A stretch of 64,000 nt of DNA from contig JAMXBB010000002.1 in assembly GCA_024138015.1 (NCBI GenBank), positions 9,667,183 to 9,731,182 on the forward strand. Direction: 5' to 3'. Below are positions 23,905-37,070 of this stretch, piece after piece. The position numbers and the translations under genes are program-made. The stretch's first letter is position 1; each line of letters begins with the position of its first letter. Under the pieces are notes generated by a model. That model was not told the DNA's origin and did no database searches. It saw only the letters and a list, made by a program, of their open reading frames with translations. This stretch comes from Lumnitzera littorea (taxonomy: Eukaryota > Streptophyta > Magnoliopsida > Myrtales > Combretaceae).

Positions 23905-26900
23905 AAGAAAAAAACTTATCTGATTGAGCTCAAACTTTACAACTATAATAAAAAAATTAGTTGAAGTGATTCGATAAAGTTATATTTAAAAAATAATGAC
24001 CCAAAATCCCAATTTTAGCCTTAAAAGTGTGATTATTTAATATAGTGTAAAAATGAATATATATGTATTTTTATGAGTATACTTAGTATATATAATAATT
24101 ATATATAATATGAGATAAACTCATAAAAATAAGTAGAAAATATATCTTAAAAATAAAAAGATATGTTAGAAAGATAATTAAATGGGTACAATTACATGTT
24201 ACACATGATACATATATAAGATATATACACGTATAAAACAAATATACAAAATATTAACATAATATATATAATACTAATAATTTAATTAAAAATGCAACAA
24301 AACTTGTCTAAAAACTCAAGAAATTAGCTGGAGTCACATGGAATTAGCCGTAGCACTCTCCCAACAATTTATTAACATAACTTAAAAGTAATTTCTTCTA
24401 TATTAGGATACCTCCTACTTGCTTAAGGGATAAAAAAAAATTACAAACAAATTGTATACGGCACAATCCAAACTTCTATAAATAGCAAAGGACATCAGAC
24501 ATTCAATATTTTAGCAATTTGGGAGTTAGGATAGCAATAGGAAAAATTTCAAAAATTAGATATAATTTAGAATAAAAATTACACAAAACAGAATAAGGAT
24601 CGGGCCATGTAGTTCCTTAACCAAACATTGACTTGTTGTGAAATCCTTCCACCACTACGTAGAGCCATCCTCGCCTAAGCCTTTCGACAACCCCTTACCT
24701 ATTGTCAGCTATTGGGCACCGATGAACAAGTCGATTAAATTTTTACCCTGTTTTTGCCTAATTTTCAAAAAATATTAAATTAAGTTAGAAAATTATGAAA
24801 AAAATTATATTTAGGTTATTTTAGATATACTTTCATGTTGTGATTTTATTTTTATAAAATTATGATTATTTTATGTACTTACTTAAGAAAGTTATTATTC
24901 ATTCAAATTTTGACTTTCAAAATAAATATACTAAATAATATATTTTTTAGCTCGAAATTATTTTATAAAATACATATGATATATATTTAATTGTGGTGTA
25001 TCTAGATTTTTAATTTAAGTAAGTTTAATATTTATTGTAATTTTTTACCCTAAAAATAGCTAGAAATAGGGTGAAATTACAAAATAAATAGATTTGCTTG
25101 AAATTAATTGAGGAAATGAATATCCACTGATTTCTGGTGATTCATAAAGATGTTAGGATATATTGAAAATAATTTTGAGTAAAAATAATAATATTTTTTT
25201 AATTAAATACAATTTATGTGTAAAAACGTAATTATGAGCATATAGGCGATAAACCTAATAGTATGGAATCATGTACTGACTAAATTCCTTATATTTTTAG
25301 GAGTTTATAGAAATTTTTGGAGAATTATTTGGTGGCTTGATTCATTTATTGTGAATTTTTATAGTAAACTAGCTTAAATTATGAACCGGAGAATATTTTT
25401 AGTAATAATAGGTTAAAATGTAATAAATATTGAAATAAAAACTATACATATGCATGCTAGTTAGATTTGGTAAAAATGGTTTTTTTCTTATATATTTAAT
25501 GATAGTTTTACAATTGAATTATAATATATACATATTAAGATTAGATAATACTTATATTATCAAGTTATGTTAGCAAATTATATAAAGTATAGTTCAATTA
25601 CATAAAATTAGTATAATATGATAATACTTATTATAGGCATGTATAAGTATATTAGAAACTCAAAATATCTTTTAGAACTCATCTTTTGAAATAAAACTTG
25701 TAATACGTATCATTAGGTATGTATGAATCTAATGACACCACTTTTACCAAAATCGGACAATTCTAGGTAATGCAACTGATATCTCTATAATATTACGAGA
25801 ATTTACGTACTACGATAACCTTATTATAATTGAAACATAAATTGATTGATTAAAAGTACGTTTTGATATAATTGAAATGATATATTATATGTAATAGTAT
25901 ATATGTATATTATCAATACTCAATAACTTAACTTAACTTATATAATAAAACTATATTTCATTATATAAGGAAAATAATAATATACTTTAGATATATAAAT
26001 ATATATTTATATATATAACTATTTAACGAAATACAGATAAATATAATTCTAATGTTTTCATAATTCTTGTGAAAACTAAATTTGGGTTTTATATATATAT
26101 ATATGATCTCTTAGTGAATAAAGCATTAACGATATGAGTCCTCCATAGTGAGCGTCGAGATAGGTAAGTTGGGATTGTGGTTTTACTGCTTGTTGAGATA
26201 CTTTTTAAAGTATTTTTAGGTTTAAGAGTGCTTCTGTATGCATTCCATGTGTGTGGTTGGTATTCTATTTGCGATAGGAGTTAAACTTCTTGATGTGTTG
26301 CTCTACATGATTTCATAGCCTCGTATTATGTAAACTTGTTTAGCCACTCTTAAATAGAATTAAGAGTGATTTGACTGCTAACATAACTTGACATATATAG
26401 CAACTGTTAGGGGAACGGTTAAGAGTGTTAGACTAAATATTGACTCTCTTTGTGTGGTTGGTATTTTGTTTGTAAAAGGAGTTAAACTTCTTGGTGTGTT
26501 GCTTTACATGATTTCATAGCCTCGTATAATGTAAACTTGTTTGGTCACTCTCAAATGGAATTAGGAGTGATCTGACCGCCAACATAACTAGACATGCATA
26601 GCAACCATTAGGAGAACGATTAAGAGTGTTAGACTAAATATTGACTCTCTTCAATGAGGATAATTGAAATAGTCATTTTCCTATCTTTAGTCGAATTAAG
26701 TGATAGGCGAGAAGGTCGTGGTAAGGATGAGGGTCGTGGTTCAAAAATAGTTATGGGTAGAGAGTGTTCTTCATTGCACAAGTTTGGGTTTGGTTTGATT
26801 TTAAGTCATGGAAAACTCCTTAATTCGAGTTGGAGCGGATGTAATTTCTTTAACGTTACAATGAACCGGATAACATTATGCGATGTTTCAAGTAATTGAT

Positions 26901-27483
26901 TGCATTGTATTTTATTATAAATAATAACCTTGTTTGTGATTGTATGATACTCATCCAACTCCGTCTTGCTTACTGAGCTAATTGAGCTCACATTCCTATA
27001 GAATCTTTTGCAGGTGATAAGTGAAAGATCAAGATGTATAGATATTACTAACTCCAAGTTAGTGCACAATTGGTTGGAAAAGTGAGGAATAGAGAATCCG
27101 TTAAATCTGGGCTTTTGACTTTTCCTTTTTATTTTGAGGAAATTAACTGACAATTTCTTGGGATGCCTATTAGTTTTCTATCTTATTGTAAATATATTTT
27201 AAGACATGTGGTTTTTGTAAACTTTGAACGTAAATTATATCTCTATGTATGAAATGTTTATATAAATATCGTTGTGTTATTGGACAACAAGTTATATTGA
27301 GCAGGTATTTTAAAAAGCTATACTACAAGTTTGATTATTTACAGGTATCAAACTAGATGTTTCAAGTTGGTTGAGTCGTATATACCTTGTGTAGACCATA
27401 TCTATGATAACAGCTGTGAGGTTAACTTCTATTTTAGGTTAATTTATATGGCAGAACTGTTACGACTTCTTCTATTCATGACA
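23905..27483 (+). repeat. LTR-like repeat family, decayed copy B
   Basis: It has the same landmarks as copy A: the region 26654-26890 matches 250-480, and the end attcatgaca at 27483 corresponds to the copy A end at 987. Upstream, ttctataaatagcaaagg at about 24475-24492 gives a TATA-like box in + orientation, and cttatctgattgagctc near 23914 matches the left part of copy C. It is AT-rich with few CpGs. The left boundary is approximate. It contains a 201-bp tandem duplication at 26252-26652. Short open frames at 26654-26899 (+) and 26806-27153 (-) lie in this repeat and are not genes. Confidence 0.55.
26252..26652 (+). repeat. 201-bp tandem duplication inside copy B
   Basis: Two adjacent units start gtgtggttggtatt at 26251 and 26452 and each ends ttgactctctt. 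They share aggagttaaacttcttg and gatttcatagcctcgtat. They differ by scattered point changes, so the duplication is not recent. The other family copies have one unit. Confidence 0.75.
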
Positions 27484-28159
27484 TAATAGTTTATTAACTA
27501 TAGAAAAAAGTAGCTAGATTCAGATTCACTTAAAGGGGTTAAGCCCTACTTATAGATGTCAATAGAGAGTTTGTTAGGTCGTTAGGGGCTTATGGGTCCC
27601 TTTATGCAATATGAGTTTAGGTGGAAAAATTTGTTGATTGTAGCTTACTTGCTATTTTGTCTAGTTTCTTCTCTTTTTTCTTGTTTAAGGAAAAGACCTT
27701 AGGTCCAAATCCATCTTGAAAAGGCCTACATCATTTTGTTTTGGTTAGTTTTATAAATAGGAAATGAAGAAAAATAAAATTTGTGCTTGATAAAGCTACC
27801 ATTATTTTATTTTGATAAACGTTATCGTAAAGGATAATTTTACGGTTGTGTCTTATTTCCACCCATTTAAGATTTGGACTATAAAATAGAAATACTTCAC
27901 TCATTTTCTTTCTTTTCCATCCATGTCTACTCTTCCTTTAATCCTTTTGTTTCCATTGATGTCCTTTGACTTTTATGTTCCAAGATGTATGTTAACACAT
28001 TGTGAGACTCCATTAAGTATCAAAATTTAACAATGAATACAATAGACTTCTCGTCTCATGCAAGCCTTCCTATTCTCTCGACCATGAGAATGTTCCACAA
28101 TTGTTGCATCCTTTGTGTTTTCTATAAGCCTTGTAATCAAGTGTTTGAGGTTCGATAGG
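27484..28159. other. Gap between repeat copies B and C
   Basis: About 680 bp of AT-rich sequence with no gene, no recognisable transposon protein and no clear repeat structure. Confidence 0.4.
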
Positions 28160-31068
28160 TAAAGTAAGGACAATTGGGTAAGTTATCTGATCGAGCCTAA
28201 ATTTTACGATGAAGTTAGAAATAATAGTAAGAGTAATTCCATGAGTTTGGATTTAGGAAAATAAATAATAAAATATTATAATATTAAATTATATATATTA
28301 CTTATTGTTTATTAGAAATACGTAAAATGAGTTCCAATAATTAACGAATCAATAGAAATAAATTATATTGATAATAAAAATCATAAAATAATCTAAATAT
28401 TATTTAGGAGTATTTATTTGTATTATGTATATATTTATGTATAGGTAAAAGTGTATGAAATTACTTAAATACTTATTATATGTTAGAATAATATTAAATT
28501 AGTCGAGGAAAAAATAATAAAAAATCAAGAAAAATTCTGGAAAGTGTAGAATTGTCTAGATAAAGGCATGTCAAGTTGAGAATTAAAGAAGAAAAATTAA
28601 AAAATATGAATTTGACATTTAGAAAGTGAAAAAGTAAAAGGAAAATGGACACATGGCAATAAAAAAATTCAAGAAAAACCCTAAGCACCTCCATAAATTC
28701 AGTAAACCCCCCACCAAAACTCATTTTGGATAGTTGAGAGCTTAGAAAAAATTAGGGAGAGGTGAGAAGAGAAGAGAAGAGAAGAGAGAATATTTTTAGA
28801 AAAATAAATAAAAAAATAGTGTAATTAGGGCATTAGAGGAGAACCTGCATCTAATCAACACTTAGAAAGGAACGGCTACCACCACCTGATAGTGGGACCA
28901 TCAGGGGCTATCAATGTAAGTGGAGCTATCGTTGGTAGTTGAAGGTGATTCGAGTTGTAAGTTCCTCTCTTTACATGATTTTTGTACAAATTCTTAAAAA
29001 TATCAAATTAAAGTGTAAAATTATGAAAATTGGTATTCTAAGATATTTTTGTATGTAGATTTAGGAAAAAAATATTAATTTCATAAAATTAGATCCCAAA
29101 TTATACTGCCATTAAGAAATCATTAAACCCGAGTTGATTTTCGCTTTTATTTTAAATAGACTTAATAATGTACTTTTAAGTCCAAAATTTTGTGAGTACT
29201 ATCTAGGGTATCTATTATATTGCTACGAAGAGATTTTATTAAAATTAATTTTTCAAAATTTTACTTAATTTTTAGGCATTAAAATCATAAGTAAAAGTCA
29301 ATTTCTTAAGTCTATTTTATGGTTTAATGCTAAATTGGTGAAAATTCTAATTTAGGGTGTTATTAGACATCTTAAAATATTAAGTGATGTTGAGAGATAG
29401 TATTTGAAGTGTTAGGAATATCAGCTGTGCATATTATGTACATATTAGGTAATAATGACTAATATGTGAAAATGGAAAATTAAGAGGGTGAAGTATATTA
29501 GGTTAAATTGAGACAAATTATGACATTAATAATAAAGTATAAATCTGATTTGAAACATAAATTTAGGAAATTATGTGAGAAATATAGATTATTGTCACAT
29601 TGAGAGCAAATTGGGGAATTAGATTAGAAATTCAATGTATAGTACAAACCAGAATATTGATTAGAAGCTAAATAAGAGATATGAAATACCCAAACATAGT
29701 TAGATGAATTTCACATATTGAATTAGGAGGAGTTGCTAGGGTTTACAAATAAAAACTGTAACCATGAGCTAAATTAAAACCTAATTTAGGAGCTAAATCA
29801 AAAACTAGTTTAGGATTAGTTTGGTTATAAGTAATATAAAACTTGAACAATTAGGTAAAATTATCATTTGAAGCTTATATATAATAAGAGTATAAATACT
29901 AAAAGGTTATTTATATTATAGGAGAAAGTAGCAACGATTTGACCTTACATCAAGGTTGAGTGAGCAAATCGAGAATTTCATATTAGTTGGGATCAATACG
30001 TTACTGTATTTTAGGAAACTATATTATAGTACTAGGAGGTTTAGGATTGTATTTGGTTGTGCTTGTAAATAAACGCTTGTGTGTATGTTTGTATGTCTCT
30101 GAAATTTTGAATGTATATCGATGTTTTGCTGTGATTTATATGGAGTAAAATTGTTTGATCGCTTTAAACTAGACTTAGCTATATTCAACCTAAAAATCTT
30201 AATTGGACATGCATTGCAACTCTTTAGAGGATCGCTAGGATTCCTTAATTAAATATCAATACCTTCGAAAGAGATAACATTGTAGCATAATGGTCTCTTC
30301 TTTATCTTTAGTCGAATTAAGTAACAAGAGATGAGGTTGTGGTTTGGATGAATGTAGTGGTTCAAAGGATAGTCATGAAAGGAGTAGTACCTCAATTGCA
30401 CAAACTTGTGTTTGGTCGTAAGTTGTTACATAAGTGTTAAAACTCCTTAAATCATGATTAGAGTGAGTGGAATTTCCTTAATTTCACAACGGACTAGACA
30501 ATATTATGTGATGACATTTGCATATTGCATTGCATTTAATTAATTGTTTGAGAACCTTACTTTCGTTTGTTGTATAGTCTTATGTCTTCGTTCCTATTTA
30601 TTAAGTTGTTGGTTGCTTACATCTTTATAAATCTTCTTGTAGATGTTGACTAAAATGTTTCACTATAACTAACTAAAGGTTAGTTTTCTTTTGAAGAACT
30701 TTAGGGGAGTGAGGACTAAATTGGATGATCAACAAAGTTTTTGAGAGTTTTGTCAATCACTCATAGATATGTGAGACAGTCGTGTAATATTTTACTTAGT
30801 TTAGACTACCATGTTGTGTAAATATCTCTTGAGATCTTAAGATAATATATATATCTATATAAACATGACTTAAAATTTTGTATGTAATCTTATCGATAAT
30901 ATTGTACGTAATTTTATCGATAACATTGTACAAATTATTTACTTCAAAGTGGGTAATTGTGGACGTTTTATACAAATCATATTTACAATAGTGACTATGA
31001 GGTTAGTTACTATCTTAGATTGTTTACATGGGATAACTATTGCAACTTTGCCGCTTCAAGATGTAATA
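28160..31068 (+). repeat. LTR-like repeat family, decayed copy C
   Basis: The left part carries aagttatctgatcgagcc (about 28180), shared with copy B. Then comes a leader-like segment with a gaaga microsatellite (28763-28790), and the right part follows copy A landmark by landmark from about 30053 to the end. The last 16 bases (31053-31068) differ from the copy A end at six positions, every one G-to-A or C-to-T. The frame at 30949-31140 crosses the end and is not a gene. Confidence 0.55.
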
Positions 31069-31226
31069 TTTTCTATAAGGTTTTTGATAGAAACCATCAA
31101 TACAGTTCACAACGTCACTAACCATATAGAGTTGAGGTAAGTGGTTCCAGCGTAGGTAAGGTAATAGGTCCTATTCTTATCTTTCCTTATGGTATCCATT
31201 CCTAAATTTTTAAAATTGGAACTTAT

Positions 31227-32071
31227 TAGAGATGCCATTGAAGCAAGTTCGGAAAGAGTTTTGCAAAACCCAAACTAGATTCGTTACCCTGTAAGGCTTC
31301 TTAAAACCCTATAGGGCTTTTACCTTATTTTCACAACCTGCCCCTATAGGGTTTTGGAAAACTCGATTAAAACTCGACCTAACCTGCTAATGCTAAAAAA
31401 AATTAAAAAAGATATATTTAATAAAGATAGGTATTGAGTTGGGAAAGATTGAGTTAGGTAGATGAGACTTGAATTGGTGACAGTAGAGAGACCAACAATG
31501 GATTGCCAAGAGAGAGAGAGTAATTAAGTCAAAAAGTTAGAAGAAGATTGCTTAGTGAAGATTGAGGCAAGTGGTGAGAGAGAGAGTCAGAAAGTTAGAC
31601 GAAGAGGATTGATCATCGGTGACTCGCTGTGTTGAGGTGTGAGGAGGATTGAAGAAGAGGGTTGAGGTGAGAGTTAAAGATGAGACTTAGAGTGAAGTGG
31701 AGTCTATTGTCCATTGAGAATGAGAATGAGAATTTAGATGTGACTAGCGTTTTTTTTTGAAATATTGAAAGAGATAAAGTCATAAAGATATTATTTTATT
31801 AATTATTATGTTATTTATATTTACACTTACACGAAATATTAATGTCATATATATATATATAATATCATATATGTATATATTATTATTTTTAATCGAGTTC
31901 GAGTTTTCTGTTGGGTTTTTTCTAAATTCTAAAACTCAACCCAAAACATTATAGGGTCTGAGAATCATTTTCAAAAACTGTCTCAAAACCTCATAGAGTT
32001 TGATCCTATGGGGTTTTTAATGGGTTGGATGGGTCGAAAACCTTATAATGACCTACCTAATGGCATCTCTA
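31227..32071. mobile_element. Non-autonomous hAT-like DNA transposon, 845 bp
   Basis: It has a perfect 13-bp terminal inverted repeat, TAGAGATGCCATT, at 31227-31239 and inverted at 32059-32071. The flanking 8-mers are gaacttat and gagcctac; five of eight match and all three differences are transitions, consistent with an aged 8-bp hAT target duplication. Subterminal palindromes of the type CCCTATAGGG and repeated gggttttgg words are typical of hAT ends. There is no transposase reading frame. GA-rich repeats occur at about 31512-31590. Confidence 0.7.
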
Positions 32072-33907
32072 GAGCCTACCTCCATAATACCTTAAGACTA
32101 CTTTAGAACTTATACCTTGTATATCCTATGGAGTTTATAGATTTTTCTTCTCTTTTTATAAATTTCAACTTTACTTTTTCTTGATAACAAAACTTTGGTT
32201 TTATATTTTTTTATAGCAAAAGATTCTTTTCACACTTAACTAATAGTTTTAAATGTTCATTTTCAAATATCCCCATTTATTTTTATGACGTTATTAAAAC
32301 GGATTTTGCACTTTACAAATGGAAAAGAAGAATTTGAAAGAAATAAAACGAATAGAAGAACAAGAGAGGTAATATTGAGAGGCGACTTTGGGTATAGAGT
32401 TATATCTAATGAGTTTGGACCTTTTTTTTTTCTTTTTAATAAAATATTATTTTTTAGAAAAATGTAATGTTATTATCTATTTTTCATTTGTTGATATTAT
32501 TTAATAATTTTTACAGGATTGGTATAGAGTACCTTAGAACCTATACTTTATATAACTTAGACTTTTGGGTTATGGAGTGTGTATATAGTATGATGGCATT
32601 ATTCCCATACTATACACTTTAGAATAGTTTCTAGAAAATTGCTGCTAAAAACCTATCCTATACCTGTTGATACTTATTTAAAACTTATCCAATTGAGTAA
32701 GGTTCAAATAAGTACCCATACTACTCAACTATAGGAGTATTTTGATGTTTTGTTATTTTATTTAGACCATTATTTTGGTTAGATTTAACATTATTATTAT
32801 CTTCAATTTATTAGATTTAATAAAATTTTAATTAGATTGATTAGTTCCCTTTTTTTTGAAGTTATCAATTAATTTGTTGTCAAATTGAGTTAATATTGTA
32901 ACATTCATATTTGATCTTATTTTTCATAAGTAGCCCCATTTTTTAAGGTTTTCAAATATCGTTTTCAAAAGGTGGCTATTAATTGCCAGGGAAGAGTCGC
33001 ATGACACCGCCCCCTACCCCACCTATCTTATTTTTAGGATGACCCCTACTTCCTCCCCCCATCTTAGGCTGATAGTAGGTCGCGACCTACTTCATTATTT
33101 AGCAGGAATTTGGTTACCTCTACCTTTAGGTGGTTGAGTTTTGGCCTTTTTAGTTTTTCTTTTGAATTTTCAAAGTTTTTTTATTGAATTTATTAATATA
33201 TAAATATATGTCATAATAAAAAAATTTATTAATTTCTAGATTTTAAATAATTTTTCTTGTTTTTAAAGTATTTTTAATTAATTTTTACTTATATAATATA
33301 TTTTGTCAATTTATTTAGTTAAATTAATTATATGGATGAATCATATTACATCATGTGTTAAGACTAACGTGAAAGACTCATTTAAAAATTCTTATAAATA
33401 TTGAGGACTAAAATAAAACTTTTAAAACGTAAAGTACCGAAATAGAAAAAAAAAAAATGTTAAGGATTTTTCTCTATATATGATATATGTTGAAAGTTTG
33501 TACATTATTTGAAAAAAAAAAAATTCGGCATTTTCTTCTTCTTTTTCTTTTATTTTATGAATTTATTAAAATTAATAGATAATTATACTATTTAATAGAA
33601 TAATGAATAATGTTAACTTAGTGAATGGCGTATTGGCTTTTGTGCCATGTCGGCAATTAAGTAAGAAAAAACAAGGGTATAAAAGTGTCATATTTTGAAG
33701 AAGTTGGGTGTCCATATTATTTTAAAAATTTATAGAGATGATCAATATAATTTATCCTAAAAATTAAGATAATATTAGTGGATAATCTACATTAACTAAT
33801 AAAACATTTTAATATACAATGAGCTCATGCATGCTAGCCTTTAGGAAATTATAAACCCATTTGGTTTCTTAGTAATTTATTTAGCATCAATTGAAATTTG
33901 TATGTTA
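32072..33907. other. AT-rich intergenic region
   Basis: No gene is supported. The open stretch at 32285-32467 is lysine/phenylalanine-rich and short. Near 32990-33140 there is a C-rich patch containing a perfect 16-bp palindrome at 33075-33090. The rest looks like old repeat sequence without identifiable ends. Confidence 0.4.
33075..33090. repeat. Perfect 16-bp palindrome
   Basis: GTAGGTCGCGACCTAC is its own reverse complement and contains two CpGs in an AT-rich, CpG-poor setting. A transposon-internal hairpin is one explanation. No function can be assigned. Confidence 0.6.
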
Positions 33908-34281
33908 TTTATTACTCCTCAAATGGGTGAAGTTATAATAGTCTTGCCGTATAAACTAATCTAAGCAGAGATTGACTTTACAACCGCTATTATAGATATA
34001 GCTTATATAAGGTGCACATGATTCGACTGGCTTGAAACATCTAGTAGGGTAATTGTTATAAATAGAACCCATGGCATATGCTTTGAAATACTTACATAAA
34101 ATTTTGTAGCACATAACTTTAGTACTTAGTTTATATTTACATAACGATATTTACAACAAAGGGGTACGTTTTCAAAAGATGACTTCAAAGTCATGGATTC
34201 TAACATAGATAGAAATAGACTAAAGTAGAAAATTAGTGGTCACTTTAGGAGACCGGTTAGTTTTCTCAAAAGACTAGGTGT
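33908..34281 (-). repeat. Inverted copy of the LTR-like family, outer part (D)
   Basis: The segment gtcttgccgtataaac, then acaaccgctattatagatat, then gacttgaaacatctagt-like text (about 33940-34050), is the reverse complement of the end of copy B. It stops at 34281, where a different LTR-like block begins. The continuation of the same family is found from about 37078, so the block 34282-37070 looks inserted. Confidence 0.5.
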
Positions 34282-37070
34282 AACGCCTTAAAATCCTAAG
34301 GGTGCCACAACTCGCTATGTATCCCCAGTTTTTTAATAATACGTTAAGGCTTTAAAATTAACTACAATCTCTATAATCACTTATCAAATATAAATTAACA
34401 ATTCTTCAAGTACATCAATCCATTGGACTCACAGGCGAGTCTCTTCAGTTACAAATATACTCAATAATTAAATTTTGATCTTTTATAACATATATAACTA
34501 ACCACCTCTATTTTCCAACCTGATGATACTAATTTTTATACTTGTTGTAAATTTATCGAATTTACTGGTAGTTGTAAAAATAGAAAAATGAGCCGAAACC
34601 TAGTACGGGTGTACAAACACATACGAATACCAAGCCGAAAATATATACATACATATAATGCAACTATAACAATATATAAACAAATAACAGTTTAATTATC
34701 TCTAGGTTAGCAAACAACACATGGGTTCTCATGACCTTGTCACATCATGATCTTTGTCTACATATATAGGTTGATATATTATAAGTTTTCTTTTAAATTC
34801 TTTATGCTTAGAGTCTAGAAACTTAATATTTTAGTAGTGTCGTCCCATATGAAAGTCTACTAAGGAATCCTAATATATGGTCAGTAGTTGCTCCTTTAGG
34901 GATTTACCACTACGAGCTCTTAGAGTGAACGAGTCAAGTATAACCATCAATCAATTAGTTTAAGTTGAATATAAATTAGTCTGATTTACTTGATAAGTCC
35001 TAACAAACATAAGCCATAAGCCACAAGCAAGCATCACTTACTTGGGATAGCTTCTCGATAGTCAATCGAAACTCTAATACTATAAGTCCTGCACGAAAAA
35101 GCTCAAACCACCTATCAAAGAAAAAACTCGATAAGCAACATGAATCTATTTGAAATTAGGAACAAGTATATACATTGACTTTCAGATAATTAATAACTAA
35201 GTTCTATCTAAATGTTACTCGTGAACTTTTTATTTCCTATTACTTATTATTACATCTACTTATCACTTTAAATGTTCTGGATAAAATTAATTGAATCGAT
35301 TCATTAGTTAAGGTAAGATTTGAAAATAATATAATAATAATATATAATACAATTGAGAAGATTGTTGACACACATACACACATATATAATACTATGTGTT
35401 TATTCATATCGTAAGGTATAGTACATGAAAGAGAATAATAAGTAAACATATAACGAGGATGCTAAACTATATAGCTTATTAACTAATATAATAAAAAGAA
35501 TACATATATTATTAAATAATACTAGAATTTCTATAGATATGTAGAAGAAAAGCATATTAGTAAATGGAATCTAAAATGGACATATATCATTGTTAGTATC
35601 ATATATTATATAATGATAATAATAATCATAGCAGAAATAATTTCATAATAATGACAATAATAATAAATCCTAGGCATAACATGAGGAAATGAAATCACTG
35701 TAAGCTAAATTAATAATTAAAATAGTATATATATGTATTATTCAAGCATTAATATAATCTCTATATCAAATGAAAATGTAATAAATCAACTTTTCTTTTA
35801 TAAATAATAATAATACAATACAATATACAACATAATTTATAATAGAAAACTTCTATCTAAAATAATAATATAATACAACATATGACATAATTTATAATAA
35901 AAAACTTTTATATAATATAACACGATATATAATATAATTTATAACAAAATCTTATTTATTAGCAATATAATCACTTATCGGGGAAATAAAATAAACAACA
36001 TGATACGCATATTATATTGAAAAAGTGACCGAGTTAGTTCATTCGTAATATGGTCGAAAAAAAGAGTAACCATTAGGCACACAATTGCCACTAGATTGTA
36101 GTCTTACTACAAAACAATAAAGCCAGAATTTACACTTTATTTTACATAAATCCAAAATAATTATCGATACTTAACTTTACCGGTATAAAGTTCGAAATGG
36201 TGTCCGGAAACTCGTCACTGTAGAAAGAATTAAAGACTGGGTTTGGCGCATGCTTGAAAAAAATGGTGAGAGGGAGAAATGTCGGTCTGTTAGCAAAATG
36301 GAGTGAGGCGAGGAACAATAAATGGAGTGGGGTCTAGCAGCATTAATGGGGAGAAGATTTCCGAGAGGAGAGAAGAGAGATTGAGAGGAGATTAACGTGG
36401 GTCCAGTAAGCAAATTGCAGTGAGAGAGAGATTGTAGAATGAGGACATATTGAGGGTGAGGTGGTGAGTGGAAAAAGAAATAAAAAGGGGAAGTAGGGTC
36501 CGGTCAGAAGAGAAATGAATGGGAGGGGGTCTGATCGTCTATGGAAAGGCAAGAGAAAGAAAAAGATTGAGGGAAGGAGAGAGAGTAAGCCGAGAGCGAG
36601 AGAATGAAAATTGATGGTCGGTCGTGAGAGAGAGAAGGAATAAATAGGATAGGATTTAAGGTAAATAAATTATTTTAAAATTTATGCTAGGGAGTTTAAG
36701 AAAATTGAGAAAAAATAAAATATAAATAAAGGATAGTATGAAAATAGAAAAGGATTAAAAATATAGGAAGAGATAGAGTGAATATAAAATAAAAAAATAT
36801 ACTTTATTTGTAAAATCAAATTATCTTATTTTATAATTACATATAATAAGAATTATTTACTAAAATGTTATGTGCTCTTTAATTTAAATATTTATAAGAT
36901 AGGAATTCAAATAAACCTAAAATTATGCTAAGATTTACAAGTCGAAGATTTTTCCTTATTAGTGATGCTTTTTATGTTGTCATAACCTAAATAACTTCTA
37001 TTATTTAATTATCCTTTTTACTTTGACCGGAGTTTTTCACTAGAACTTCAAAAATGTCCTAATTTTAGCA
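34282..37070 (-). repeat. Second LTR-like element splitting the inverted copy
   Basis: It begins TGTAACGCCTTAAAATCC and ends AATTTTAGCA, that is TG...CA termini, in the middle of the inverted family copy. On the minus strand, a pyrimidine-rich leader-like segment (about 36640-36180, with repeated ctctctc) suggests transcription in that direction. No gag or pol is seen, so a solo LTR of about 2.8 kb or a LARD fragment is possible. The flanking 5-mers do not match clearly, which leaves the boundaries uncertain. The frames at 36177-36552 (-) and 35240-35449 (-) are by-products of this sequence. Confidence 0.4.
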
